Part shown: piece by piece, positions 23,937-32,779 of the stretch | How positions within the stretch are numbered: position 1 is the first letter of the stretch | Layout of the letters: each line of letters opens with the position of its first letter | Source of the DNA: Planctomycetota bacterium | GTDB taxonomy: Bacteria > Planctomycetota > Planctomycetia > Gemmatales > Gemmataceae | Direction of reading: 5' to 3' | Assembly: GCA_016872595.1 (NCBI GenBank) | Contig: VGZJ01000020.1 | Location: 1-37,643, forward strand | DNA: 37,643 nucleotides | The notes under the pieces: generated by a model | Database searches by the model: none | What the model was told of the DNA's origin: nothing | The model's input: only the letters and a program-made list of their open reading frames with translations | Program-made: the position numbers and the translations under genes

Positions 23937-25256
23937 TCACGGTTCGCCTTCGGCCGCGGCGCGCGGGTTCGTGATCCGGTGGCGCAGGCGCGCCGCCTCG
24001 ATCACCCCGTCGATGGGGTCGGCCACCGCGACCGGGGCGTCGCCGGCGGGCGCGGTCTGTACGTTCCCGCCCACCTCCACGCGCGCCGCCCGCGCGCCGC
24101 GCACCGCCGACAAAATACTGAGGCCGACGCGCGTGAGCCGGTTGTTCGACAGGTCCAGCACCGCGACCCGGTCGAGGAGCGAATCGAGCAGGTCGCGGGC
24201 GGCGGCGATGCCGGCGTCGGTGATCTGGTTCCGCGCGAGCCGCAATACGCGCAGCGCGCCGAGGTTGCGAGAGCGGAGCAGGGCGGCGAGGCCGGCGTCG
24301 CCGAGGTAGTTGGTCGAGAGGTCGAGGGCGGCGCACCCCGCCAGCGCCGGGCACGAGGCCAACGCCGCCGCGCCCGCCGCGCCGATGGCGTTCGCCCGCA
24401 GTTCGACCGCGGCACCGGTCTTCACCATGCGCGCGAACAGCGGCGACCCCACGAGGGCCGCGAGGCCGGCGTCGCCGAACGAGTTGCCGTGCGCCCGGAA
24501 GGCCCGCAGGCGCGGCAGGTTCGCGCTCGCGGCCAGCGCCCGCAGGCCGTGCTCGTTGATGTCGTTGCCGGACACGTCGAGCGCGGTGAGGCCGGCGAAG
24601 AACGGCGACTCCGCGAGTGCCTTCAGTCCGTCGCCGCTGATCCGGTCGTTGTCGTTGAGTGCGAGCGCCGCGAGGTCGGCGAACCCGCTGCTGACCGCGA
24701 GCGCGGTCACGCCGTCGTCGTCGAGGCCGTTGAACCCGAGGTCGAGCGCTTCGAGCCGCGCGAGGTGCGGCGACCGCGCGAGCGCGGCCAGCCCCGCGCC
24801 GCCGAGGTCGGCGTTACACAGGTCGAGTTCGCGCACCCCCGCGAGCAGCGGCGACGCGGCCAGCTTCGCCGCCACCGCGGACACGTCGAGCAGGCGCAGC
24901 CGGCGCACGCGGAGGCGCTCGAACAGTTCCGCGCCGCGCGCGAGGAACGTCGCGGCCTCGACCGTGACCGAGTCCGGCACACCGCGACGGAAGTCCACGC
25001 CGACCACGAGGCCGGCGAGGTGCGCGGTCCACGCGGCCCGGTTCCGGGTCAGCAGTTCGGCCTGCCGGTCGCTCAGTTCGGGGCGGCGCGGGTCGTCGTC
25101 GGAGAGGCGCGCGAGCGCGAGCTGCACGCGCACCAACTCGGCGCGCTCGGGTTCGCCACAGTCGTCGAGGAAATCGGCGTACACGAGCCGCGGCCGGTCG
25201 TCGGCGTCGCGCGCGAAGATCGCCTCCAGAAACGGGCGCTCGTCCGTGAAGTGCAT
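23937..25256 (-). CDS. TIGR02996 repeat-companion plus leucine-rich-repeat protein
   Basis: The product is 439 aa. Residues 1-45 (FLEAIFARDADDRPRLVYADFLDD, given here in part as DRPRLVYADFLDD) form the repeat-companion domain. Then come about ten LRRs of the ribonuclease-inhibitor kind, each near 24-30 residues with the pattern LxxLDLxxNxLxDxGLxAL. There is no signal peptide or membrane segment. In Gemmata such proteins occur in many paralogues; the LRR arc should bind a protein partner, but none is known. The gene is divergent from the ROK kinase across 86 nt and is a paralogue of the gene at 26327-28060. Confidence 0.88.
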   Translation of the reverse strand: MHFTDERPFLEAIFARDADDRPRLVYADFLDDCGEPERAELVRVQLALARLSDDDPRRPELSDRQAELLTRNRAAWTAHLAGLVVGVDFRRGVPDSVTVEAATFLARGAELFERLRVRRLRLLDVSAVAAKLAASPLLAGVRELDLCNADLGGAGLAALARSPHLARLEALDLGFNGLDDDGVTALAVSSGFADLAALALNDNDRISGDGLKALAESPFFAGLTALDVSGNDINEHGLRALAASANLPRLRAFRAHGNSFGDAGLAALVGSPLFARMVKTGAAVELRANAIGAAGAAALASCPALAGCAALDLSTNYLGDAGLAALLRSRNLGALRVLRLARNQITDAGIAAARDLLDSLLDRVAVLDLSNNRLTRVGLSILSAVRGARAARVEVGGNVQTAPAGDAPVAVADPIDGVIEAARLRHRITNPRAAAEGEP

Positions 25257-25342
25257 GCCCGCATCGTACCCCAGAGCCGGCGCGATTGCAGCGAGATTTC
25301 CCGCGCCCCGGCCGCTTGCGGCTTCGCGATTACAATGGCACC

Positions 25343-26296
25343 ATGTACCTCGGAATCGAAATCGGCGGGACGAAGCTCCAACTCGGCCTCGGCGCGGGCG
25401 ACGGGCACATTGTCGCGCTGTGGCGCGGCACTGTGAACCCCGCCGAAGGGAGCGAGGGGATCCGCAAGCAGATCGAGCGCGCCGTGCCGGAACTGCTGGC
25501 GAAGGCGGGCCTCGACCGCGGCGCGCTGCGCGGGATCGGGATCGGCTTCGGCGGCCCGACCGACGACGCGACGCGCACCGTCATCAAGTCGCACCAGATT
25601 CAGGGCTGGGACGGCTTCCCGCTCGCGGACTGGGTCAGCAACCTCGTCGGCGTGCCCACGGTGCTGTGCAACGACGCGGACGTCGCGGGGTTGGGCGAAG
25701 CCCTCTTCGGTGCGGGCAAGGGGCTGTCGCCGGTGTTCTACATCACCATCGGCAGCGGCATCGGCGGCGGCCTCATCATCGACGGCCAAATCTACCGCGG
25801 CGTCGGCCGCGGGGCCGCCGAGATCGGGCACTTGATGGTGACCACGACAGGGCCGGGAGGTGAGGCCGAACTGACTGCGTTAGAGACTGTTGCGTCCGGT
25901 TGGGGAATTGCTGAGAACGCGAGAAGACACTTAGCGTATTCGGATGAATGGCAGACTCCGCTGCGTGGAGCGCGATCAGAGGAAATCACTGCCGTCAGAA
26001 TCGCCAATGAAGCGTTGGGAGGTGACGAGGTCGCGCAGTCTCTCCTCGAAGGTGCTCATTGGGGGATTCAGCAAGCTATTCGGCACGTCAGCCTACTTCT
26101 CTGCCCGCGCCGAGTTGTGATTGGGGGCGGTGTGTCGCTGATGGGCGAGGAATTGTTTTTCGCGCCCATTCGTCGCAGGGTGGTGGGGCAAGAGTTCCCG
26201 CCCTTCGCCGGGCTGACGGACATCGTGCCTGCGGCGCTGGGGGAAGAGGTGGTTGTTCACGGGGCGCTCGCCCTCGCGCGGCAGAAGCTCGGTTGA
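25343..26296 (+). CDS. ROK-family sugar kinase or regulator-like protein lacking the zinc-binding cysteines
   Basis: The product is 317 aa. IEIGGTKLQLG (residues 5-15) is the phosphate-binding motif, CNDADVAGLGE carries the catalytic Asp, and GSGIGGGLIIDG and RGAAEIGHL follow in order. ROK kinases use ATP to phosphorylate glucose, N-acetylmannosamine or similar sugars. The usual zinc motif CxCGxxGCLE after the GH is missing: here the sequence runs GPGGEAELTALETVASG. From about 25850 codon use changes, with roughly half the codons ending in A or T, TTA and AGA included, while the first half is almost all G/C-ending. The start at 25343 gives the family N-terminus. Confidence 0.87.
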   Translation: MYLGIEIGGTKLQLGLGAGDGHIVALWRGTVNPAEGSEGIRKQIERAVPELLAKAGLDRGALRGIGIGFGGPTDDATRTVIKSHQIQGWDGFPLADWVSNLVGVPTVLCNDADVAGLGEALFGAGKGLSPVFYITIGSGIGGGLIIDGQIYRGVGRGAAEIGHLMVTTTGPGGEAELTALETVASGWGIAENARRHLAYSDEWQTPLRGARSEEITAVRIANEALGGDEVAQSLLEGAHWGIQQAIRHVSLLLCPRRVVIGGGVSLMGEELFFAPIRRRVVGQEFPPFAGLTDIVPAALGEEVVVHGALALARQKLG

Positions 26297-26326
26297 TCCC
26301 GCTTGCGAAGCCGTGAGCGGCCCGCG

Positions 26327-28060
26327 CTATTCGCTCAGCCTTCGCCCCAGGCGCGCGCGGAGTGCGGCGCGGACGCTCGCGCTCGCGCCGGTTCCGCGAA
26401 CGTCCAGTTCCGTCAGCGGCGACAGGTACTCCGATTCCGCCAGCGGGTGCAGATGGTCGGGGCCGAGTTCGTCGTTGCCGCTCAGGTCGAGCACTTCGAG
26501 GCGCGCGGTGCGCGGCGAACGCGCCAGCACTTCGACCGCGTCGCCGCGGAGTTGGCAGTTGCCGAGCGCGAGCGCGGTCAGGCGGAAGTGGGGCGAGTTC
26601 AGTAGCGCCTCGATGCCCGCGGCGGTGACGCGCGTGCCGCGGAGCGACAACACACGCAGGCTCGCGAGCGCCGCGCAGTCCGCGAGCGCGCGCAGCCCGG
26701 CGTCGGTGATCGACTCGGTCGCGTTCGCCTGCTGGTACACGCTGTTATTGTTCAAGTGGAGCGCGCGCAGGTTCTTGAACCGGCCGCTCCGGGTCATCTC
26801 GCGCAGCGCGTCGTCGCTTAAGTGATTTTGTGACAGGTCGAGGTAGGTGAGCGACCCGGCCCACGGCGCGGCGCACAGGCGCGCTACGCCGGCGTCGCCG
26901 AGGGAGTTGATTGCAACGTCGAGTACGCGCACGTTGGGCGAACCTGACGAGGTGAACAGTTGGTTCAACGCGGTGCCGTCGGTTTCAATTGCCTCCAGTT
27001 GCGCCTCTTCCATGTCTACCTGTCCGTTGGGCCAAGCGCCGCCTGCCATTCGCAACACTTCTGCCTGTGCCCAATACCGTGAGGTTGTTATCGCGTGAAC
27101 CAACTCCGGTGTCGCAGTGCAATTGTTCAGATGCAAGGCGCGTAGGTCGGTGACGGACGGGCACCCGAGTAGTTGACCCAGCGCATGTGTTCCGAGTGGC
27201 GTTCCAGACAGGTCGAGCTCGCGCAGCCGGAACCGTGCGGCGCGGAACGCTCTACAGCCGTCGGCATTAATCGGGTTCACGCGAAGGTCGAGTGACGTGA
27301 GTTGTGCGAACGCGCTGCCGCACACGAGGTCGCCGAGGTCGGCAGCCGTGAGTTGTGCAACGGCGACGCTGAACTCGTCGAGCTTGCATGCTGACCCGAA
27401 GGCACGAACTAGTTCCGCCGCGTCGAGCCGGTCGCCCTCACCACCGCACCGGAGTGCCTTCAGTTGGTCGCGGAACGGCGCGAATTCGATGATTTCAGGC
27501 AGCGATTCCAGCGGGCCGCGGCCAGTCAGATCAAGCTCGCGCAGGCGCGCGAAGTTGGAGCGCGTGAGGAACCCGCTGACTTCGCCGAGGCCCGCGTACC
27601 AGCCGCTCAGGTCGAGCGCTTCGAGGCGGGCGCACCACGGGCGCTGGCCGCTCTCGCGCAGGTCCGCGGAGAAGTTGTTCTGGCCGGACATGACGCGCCA
27701 GCGGCGCACCGGGTGCGCGGCGCACAGGTCCGCGCCGGGGCCGTTCATGAACACCGGGCTGGCGGCGACCTCGTTCACGAACCCGCGCGCGAACTCCCAC
27801 TCCGTCAGCTCGTCGGCGTCGCCCGGCGCGACACCGAGCCAGTCGCGCTCGTACTCCGCGAGGAGCGCGTGTTCGCGGTCCTCGAGCGCGCGGCGGCGGG
27901 CGTCCGCTTCTGGCAGGGTGCCGCGCTCGATCTGAACGCGGATGAACTCCGCGCGCGCCGCGTCGCCCTCTTCGTCGAGGTAGTCCGCGTACATGAGCCG
28001 CGGCGTGTCCTCGTCGGGGTTGTCGCGGATCGCGCGCAGCAGATCGGCCTGAGTTGACAT
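26327..28060 (-). CDS. TIGR02996 repeat-companion plus leucine-rich-repeat protein
   Basis: The product is 577 aa. Residues about 5-48 form the repeat-companion domain (DNPDEDTPRLMYADYLDEEG). LRRs of the RI type follow from about 140 to the C-terminus, with LRELDLSGTPLG and LTYLDLSQNHLSDDALREM as clear examples. No signal or membrane segment. The N- and C-terminal parts have the G/C-ending codons of the genome, but the middle (roughly 26900-27500) has many A/T-ending codons. It converges with the ROK gene across 30 nt and is a paralogue of the gene at 23937-25256. Confidence 0.87.
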   Translation of the reverse strand: MSTQADLLRAIRDNPDEDTPRLMYADYLDEEGDAARAEFIRVQIERGTLPEADARRRALEDREHALLAEYERDWLGVAPGDADELTEWEFARGFVNEVAASPVFMNGPGADLCAAHPVRRWRVMSGQNNFSADLRESGQRPWCARLEALDLSGWYAGLGEVSGFLTRSNFARLRELDLTGRGPLESLPEIIEFAPFRDQLKALRCGGEGDRLDAAELVRAFGSACKLDEFSVAVAQLTAADLGDLVCGSAFAQLTSLDLRVNPINADGCRAFRAARFRLRELDLSGTPLGTHALGQLLGCPSVTDLRALHLNNCTATPELVHAITTSRYWAQAEVLRMAGGAWPNGQVDMEEAQLEAIETDGTALNQLFTSSGSPNVRVLDVAINSLGDAGVARLCAAPWAGSLTYLDLSQNHLSDDALREMTRSGRFKNLRALHLNNNSVYQQANATESITDAGLRALADCAALASLRVLSLRGTRVTAAGIEALLNSPHFRLTALALGNCQLRGDAVEVLARSPRTARLEVLDLSGNDELGPDHLHPLAESEYLSPLTELDVRGTGASASVRAALRARLGRRLSE

Positions 28061-28109
28061 GGCGCGATGATAGCAGACGGGGCCGCGCGCGGTGAGGTCG
28101 GTCGCGTGG

Positions 28110-28529
28110 TTACAGCAACCCCGGTTCCTTCGGGTCCACGGCGAGCAGGCCGTCGAACGATTTCAGCACTTCGACCACTTTCAGGTAGTGGTCGAAGTGC
28201 TCCATGAACGGGTCGGGCACGTCGGTCCACACTTCGACGCGCTTGTCCGACGACGCGAGCGCCACGGCCTCGTCCGGCTCGATGCCGGCGATGTGTCCGA
28301 GCAGCCCTTCGGTCTCCTCGCGCACGTGCTCACCGGTCACGAGCGCCACCGCGATCCACCATTCGCCGTGGCTGACGACGACCCGGTCCGCGTCGCGGGT
28401 CACGGCAAACCCGGCGAACGCCGCGACCAGTTGCTTGTGTGCCGCTTCGACGGTGAAGTTCGTGTCGGGCCGGAGCATGCCGAACGCGCTATACATCGCG
28501 ACCTCGGAGAGGGGAAGGGCCACGTCCAT
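28110..28529 (-). CDS. Conserved-looking soluble protein, unknown function
   Basis: The product is 139 aa, with no signal peptide or membrane segment. It is acidic, with alternating hydrophobic and charged stretches (VVVSHGEWWIAVALV, VWTDVPDPFMEHFDHYLKVVEVL). I do not recognise a family. The start at 28529 lies 13 nt after the stop of the UDP-HexNAc dehydrogenase, so it is probably on that transcript. A start at the Met of AMYSAFG, 11 residues on, is also possible. Codon use matches the neighbours, which supports a real gene. Confidence 0.7.
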   Translation of the reverse strand: MDVALPLSEVAMYSAFGMLRPDTNFTVEAAHKQLVAAFAGFAVTRDADRVVVSHGEWWIAVALVTGEHVREETEGLLGHIAGIEPDEAVALASSDKRVEVWTDVPDPFMEHFDHYLKVVEVLKSFDGLLAVDPKEPGLL

Positions 28530-28542
28530 TCTACCGGGCGCG

Positions 28543-29871
28543 TCACGCGCGCACGATCTTGTCGCGCCCGGCGGCCACGGTTTTGGTCGCGTTGCGTGTG
28601 TCGATCACCAGCTTGCTGTGCGCCACGATGAAGGCGTAGTCGTAGGCCGTGTGGTCGGTGGCGATTAGCACGCAGTCCTGCGCCGCGAGGTATTCGGGCG
28701 TGAGCGGTTGGCTCTCCATCGGGTCGAGGTGCGGCCAGTGCCGCATCCGCGGCAGCGCCGGGATGTGCGGGTCGTTGTAGCTGACGTGCGCGCCCTTCTT
28801 GAGCAGGTGGTCCATCAGCTCGAAGCTGGGGCTTTCGCGCGGGTCGTCCACGTCCTTCTTGTACGCCATACCGAGAATCGCGACCTTGCTCCCGCGCACG
28901 GCGCGGCCTGCGTCATTGAGCGCGTCGGCCAATTTGGTGATGACGAACATGGGCATCGCGGTGTTCACCTCACCGGCCAGTTCGATGAACCGCGTGTTCA
29001 TCCCGTAGTGCCGCGCGATCCACGACAGGTAGAACGGATCGAGTGGGATGCAGTGGCCCCCCAGCCCGGGGCCGGGGTAGAAGGCTTGGAACCCGAACGG
29101 CTTCGTTTTGGCCGCGTCAATCACCTCCCACACGTCGATGCCCATGCGGTCGTACAGCACCTTCATCTCGTTCACGAGCGCGATGTTGATCGCGCGGTAC
29201 GTGTTCTCCAGAATCTTGCACGCCTCTGCCACTTCCGGCGTGCTGACGCGCACGACCTTCGGTACGATGGCCGAGTACAGTGCGCAGGCCACGTCGCCGC
29301 TGGCGTCGTCGAGACCGCCCACGACCTTCGGGATGTGGCTGACCGAGTGCGTCGGGTTACCGGGGTCTTCGCGCTCGGGGCTGAACGCGACGAAGAAGTC
29401 GGTGCCCGGCGTCAGGCCCGTGCGCTCCAGTACGGGCAGCATCACGCCGCGCGTCGTGCTGGGGTACGTGGTGCTTTCGAGGATGACGAGTTGCCCGCGG
29501 CGCAGCCGCGCGGAGATGGCGTTCGCGCTGTTCACGACGTACGTCAGGTCCGGCTCGCGGGCCTCGGTGAGCGGGGTCGGCACGCAGATCAGGATCGCGT
29601 CCGGCTCGCTCAGGCGCTCGAAGCGGTCGGTCGCCTCGAACCCCTTGGCGCGCATCTCGGCGACGGTCGCGTCGGGAATCTGCTTGATGAACGACTTGCC
29701 GGCGTTCAGTTTCTCGACCTTCGCGCTATCGATGTCGAAGCCGAGGACGCGGAACCCGGCGGCGGCGAACGCCCGCGCGAGCGGAAGCCCGACGTAGCCG
29801 AGGCCGATGACGCCGACGGTCGCGGTCTTGTTCTGGACGCGCGCGCGCAGCGCGGAAAGTGTGTCCGACAT
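28543..29871 (-). CDS. UDP-N-acetyl-D-glucosamine/mannosamine dehydrogenase (nucleotide-sugar dehydrogenase)
   Basis: The product is 442 aa. The Rossmann motif GLGYVG (residues 23-28) with Asp46 (FDID), the central KILENTYRAINIALVNEM helix, and the catalytic Cys274 in GPGLGGHCIPLDPFYL define the UDP-glucose/GDP-mannose dehydrogenase superfamily. ESTTYPSTTRG and SPEREDPGN point to the UDP-N-acetylhexosamine branch (WbpA/WecC/TviB-like), which oxidises C6 to a uronate in two NAD+ steps for surface polysaccharide. A nearby -35-like TTGACA supports its own promoter. No other polysaccharide gene is in the window. Confidence 0.92.
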   Translation of the reverse strand: MSDTLSALRARVQNKTATVGVIGLGYVGLPLARAFAAAGFRVLGFDIDSAKVEKLNAGKSFIKQIPDATVAEMRAKGFEATDRFERLSEPDAILICVPTPLTEAREPDLTYVVNSANAISARLRRGQLVILESTTYPSTTRGVMLPVLERTGLTPGTDFFVAFSPEREDPGNPTHSVSHIPKVVGGLDDASGDVACALYSAIVPKVVRVSTPEVAEACKILENTYRAINIALVNEMKVLYDRMGIDVWEVIDAAKTKPFGFQAFYPGPGLGGHCIPLDPFYLSWIARHYGMNTRFIELAGEVNTAMPMFVITKLADALNDAGRAVRGSKVAILGMAYKKDVDDPRESPSFELMDHLLKKGAHVSYNDPHIPALPRMRHWPHLDPMESQPLTPEYLAAQDCVLIATDHTAYDYAFIVAHSKLVIDTRNATKTVAAGRDKIVRA

Positions 29872-29926
29872 GCGTGACGTTCCCCATCCGTCCGTGGACC
29901 GGGCGAGACTCCTTCCCCCGGCGCAG

Positions 29927-29956
29927 ATGGTCGCGAATCGGGCCGCGCGCTGTCAA
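29927..29956 (-). promoter_or_regulatory. Possible promoter of the UDP-HexNAc dehydrogenase gene
   Basis: On the minus strand a perfect TTGACA (29956-29951) is followed after 18 nt by GACCAT (29932-29927), a poor -10 match, about 55 nt before the ATG. Only the -35 half is convincing. Confidence 0.3.
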
Positions 29957-30045
29957 GCCGAACTGAGCGGGCGAAAATCCTGAATCCGTACCGCGGCGCG
30001 CGGCGTATTCAAAAGGCTGGCCCGTTCCCAAAACTCAGGACTCGC

Positions 30046-31293
30046 ATGATCCCCCTTCGCGCGCTCGCCCTCACGTTCCTGTTCGCTTCCGGTGGTGTCG
30101 CCGCGGAACCGGCCACGTGGCCCCAGTGGCGCGGCCCGGCCCGCGACGGCACCGTGACCGGCCCGGCGTGGCCCGACAAGCTCGACGCCGCCGCACTCAA
30201 GCAGCTCTGGCGAATCGACAAACTCGGCCCCAGCTACTCCGGCCCAGTCGTCGCGGCCGACCGCGTGTTCACCACCCAGACCGTGGACAAGAAGACGGAA
30301 GTGGTGACGGCGCACGACCGCAAGACCGGCAAGGAACTGTGGAAGGCGAGTTGGGACGGCTCGATCACGGTGCCGTTCTTCGCGGCCAAAAACGGGGCGT
30401 GGATCCGCTCGACCCCGGCCTACGATGGCAACACACTGTTCGTCGCCGGGATCAAGGACGTGCTCGTCGCGCTCGACGGCGGCACCGGGAAGGAACTGTG
30501 GCGGCTCGACTTCGTGAAGGAGTTCAGCGCGCCGTCGCCCGACTTCGGGTTCGTGTGCTCGCCGCTCGTCGACGACACCGGCGTGTACGTGCAGGCCGGC
30601 GGGAGCGTGGCGAAGGTGGACAAGAAGACCGGCAAGGTGCTGTGGCGCGCGCTCAAGGACGGCGGCGGCATGATGGGGTCGGCGTTCTCGTCGCCGGTGT
30701 TCGCGAAGCTCGCGGGCACCGATCAACTACTGGTGCAGACGCGCGCCAAGCTCGCCGGCCTCGACCGCGGCACCGGCAAGGAACTGTGGACGAAGGAGAT
30801 TCCGAGCTTCCGCGGGATGAACATCCTCACCCCCATCGCGGTCGGCGACGACGGCATCTTCACCAGCACCTACGGCGGCAACACACGGTTGCTGAAGCTA
30901 TCGAGTGCCGGCGGCAAGTACGAAACCAGCGACGCGTGGACCTTCCGCTACGAGGGCAACATGAGCACGCCCGTGGTCGTGGACGATCACGCCTACCTGC
31001 TTGGCAAAGACAAGCGCCTCGTGTGCGTAAACGTGAAGACCGGCAAAGAGGCGTGGGGGAGCGAGGACCGCTTCGGCGACTACTGGAGCCTCGTCGCCAA
31101 CAAGAACCAGATTCTCGCGCTCGACAACCGCGGCATCCTGTTCCTGCTGAAGGCGAACGCGAAGGAGTTCGAACTGCTCGACAAGCGCAAGGTCGCCGAC
31201 GCGGAGACGTGGGCCCACGTCGCGGTGTGCGGCGACGAGGTGTTCGTGCGCGACCTGACCGGGCTGACCGTGTGGAAGTGGGCCGCGAAGTAG
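30046..31293 (+). CDS. Secreted PQQ-like beta-propeller protein
   Basis: The product is 415 aa with a signal peptide (IPLRALALTFLFASGGVAA). The mature chain starts with WPQWRGPARDG, the typical opening of planctomycete PQQ-binding-like propellers, and holds repeats of the form D-x-x-TGKELW (HDRKTGKELWKA, DGGTGKELWRL, DRGTGKELWTK, NVKTGKEAWG), one per blade, about seven or eight blades. These proteins rarely bind PQQ as an enzyme cofactor; most are structural or assembly propellers. It ends 6 nt from the convergent ExbD gene. The stop is TAG. Confidence 0.88.
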   Translation: MIPLRALALTFLFASGGVAAEPATWPQWRGPARDGTVTGPAWPDKLDAAALKQLWRIDKLGPSYSGPVVAADRVFTTQTVDKKTEVVTAHDRKTGKELWKASWDGSITVPFFAAKNGAWIRSTPAYDGNTLFVAGIKDVLVALDGGTGKELWRLDFVKEFSAPSPDFGFVCSPLVDDTGVYVQAGGSVAKVDKKTGKVLWRALKDGGGMMGSAFSSPVFAKLAGTDQLLVQTRAKLAGLDRGTGKELWTKEIPSFRGMNILTPIAVGDDGIFTSTYGGNTRLLKLSSAGGKYETSDAWTFRYEGNMSTPVVVDDHAYLLGKDKRLVCVNVKTGKEAWGSEDRFGDYWSLVANKNQILALDNRGILFLLKANAKEFELLDKRKVADAETWAHVAVCGDEVFVRDLTGLTVWKWAAK

Positions 31294-31299
31294 CGCCCC

Positions 31300-31944
31300 C
31301 TACCCGCCGCGGCGCGGGCGCTGGTTGTTGATGATGTCGTGAATCTTGTTCCCCTTCGCGGCGTCGAGGACGTCCGTCTCGACGCCCCACGGCACGTCGC
31401 GGTCGATGTCCAGCACCATCTCGCGCCGCCCGGTCGTGGTCATGATCGTCTCGATCTCCTTGAAGATCTTCTCCTTGTCGTGGGGCACGTCCTTGAGCGC
31501 GCCCTGCGGCCCGATCTTGATGACCGCCTTCTCGCCGTCCATCTTCACGATGACGAGGAACACGCGGTCCTTGATGTCCTTCATCTCGACCTTCTGCGCG
31601 GCCTTGTCGTCCGCGGTGTCCTCGGGCACGCTCAGCGCGCGCTCGAGGGTCGCGTAGGTGATGGTGAGGATGAAGAAGATGAGGAGCACGAGGCACACGT
31701 CGATGAGCGGGTTCATGTCGAGGTGCGTGTCGTCCTCGGCCTCGTCGGGTTCGGGTTCGAGGTCGAGCGCGGCCTCGGCGAACGTCGGGTGCGAGTCGAA
31801 CGGCCGCCAGTCGGGGTCGCCCGGGCCCTTCACCTCGTCGGCGGGCACGAAGTTCCCGTCGCGCAGCGCGGTCATCACCGCGCCCTCGGTCGGCAGGGCG
31901 TAGGTCTTCGTGGTGCCTTCCTGTCGCACGAGCCACGCGCTCAT
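31300..31944 (-). CDS. ExbD/TolR-family protein with N-terminal GYF-like domain (second copy)
   Basis: The product is 214 aa. Residues 1-55 (SAWLVRQEGTTKTYALPTEG, then DEVKGPGDPDWRPFDS) look like a GYF_2/DUF4339-type module. An acidic linker leads to one membrane segment at about 76-98 (NPLIDVCLVLLIFFILT) with the proton-path Asp of ExbD/TolR. The exported part has a C-terminal IDRDVPWG strand like that of ExbD. The start ATG overlaps the stop of the preceding ExbD gene by 4 nt (ATGA). With the ExbB protein it should form a proton-driven motor; no TonB, TolA or receptor is nearby. The stop is TAG. Confidence 0.85.
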   Translation of the reverse strand: MSAWLVRQEGTTKTYALPTEGAVMTALRDGNFVPADEVKGPGDPDWRPFDSHPTFAEAALDLEPEPDEAEDDTHLDMNPLIDVCLVLLIFFILTITYATLERALSVPEDTADDKAAQKVEMKDIKDRVFLVIVKMDGEKAVIKIGPQGALKDVPHDKEKIFKEIETIMTTTGRREMVLDIDRDVPWGVETDVLDAAKGNKIHDIINNQRPRRGG

Positions 31945-32735
31945 TTGTCCGGTGCCTCCACCACGGTGGCCAGCGTGGAGTTGATCGTCCCCTGTTTGCG
32001 CAGCGGTTCGAGCTCGCGGCGCAACTCGTACACGCGCTCGCGCGGCAGGTCGCGGCGGCACGCGATGCGCACCTCCGGCGGGCGCGTCACTCCGCGGAGC
32101 GCGTCGCGCACGGCGCTGATCGCCGCCTCCGGGGTCGGCAACTGGTCGTGGTTCGGGAGCGGCGCGGCCGGGCCGATCCGCACCGAGTAGTACACGTCCT
32201 CGGTGTTCTTCTTCTCGATGGTGATCGTGATCGCTTCCGGGTCGGCCTTCAACTCGCCGGCGTATTTCATCTCCGGCACGTCCACCGGGGCGAGCGCGCC
32301 GGCGGCCTGAATCATAATGAAGAACACCAGCAGCACCATGCTGATATCGATGAGCGGGATCATGTCGACTTCGTCGTCGTCCTCGATCCGGCGCGCGGCC
32401 CGGCGCGGCTCCGGGTCCGGCAGTTCGACCGGCGCGGTCTCGCCCAGAACTTCGGCCGTGGGTACGTCGGCGGCGGGCGGTTTGCCGGCCCCGAACGCGC
32501 CGGCCTTCGCCGCGGGCGCGACCTTCGCCGCGGGCCGCGGGAGGAAGTCGATGAGCAACTCGTGATCGGCGACGCGCACCCACGGATCGCTGGTGCCGCT
32601 GGGGCGCACCATGTCCGGCCCCGCGAGCCGGCCCTGTTGGGTCCAGTCCGCGACCACGTTGTACGGCACGGCCTTGTAGACCGTGTTCGCGGTCACGAAC
32701 CACACGTCGAACGACCGCGGCGGCTTGATGGACAT
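31941..32735 (-). CDS. ExbD/TolR-family protein with N-terminal GYF-like domain (first copy)
   Basis: The product is 264 aa. Residues about 8-62 (SFDVWFVTANTVYKAVPYNV to DPWVRVADHELL) again look like a GYF_2-type domain, followed by an Ala/Pro-rich linker. The membrane segment (about 128-147, DMIPLIDISMVLLVFFIMI) has the conserved Asp, and the periplasmic part has IACRRDLPRERVYELRREL, the ExbD fold. It follows the ExbB gene by 44 nt and overlaps the next ExbD by 4 nt. The two ExbD proteins differ enough to be distinct subunits rather than a recent duplication. Confidence 0.86.
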   Translation of the reverse strand: MSIKPPRSFDVWFVTANTVYKAVPYNVVADWTQQGRLAGPDMVRPSGTSDPWVRVADHELLIDFLPRPAAKVAPAAKAGAFGAGKPPAADVPTAEVLGETAPVELPDPEPRRAARRIEDDDEVDMIPLIDISMVLLVFFIMIQAAGALAPVDVPEMKYAGELKADPEAITITIEKKNTEDVYYSVRIGPAAPLPNHDQLPTPEAAISAVRDALRGVTRPPEVRIACRRDLPRERVYELRRELEPLRKQGTINSTLATVVEAPDK

Positions 32736-32745
32736 CGGCGCTCCG

Positions 32746-32762
32746 GCGACCCTTCGGGTCGC
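32746..32762 (-). other. Small hairpin between the exbB-like and exbD-like genes
   Basis: GCGACCC-TTC-GGGTCGC, a perfect 7-bp stem with a 3-nt loop, lies 18 nt after the ExbB-like stop. It may tune how much ExbD is made relative to ExbB. No T-run. Confidence 0.4.
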
Positions 32763-32779
32763 CCGCTAGTTGGGAAAGG

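Noticed and set aside
25331-25336. TACAAT as a -10 element for the ROK gene
   Set aside because: It is only 6 nt before the ATG and there is no -35 at 16-18 nt, the nearest TTGCGG being 9 nt away.
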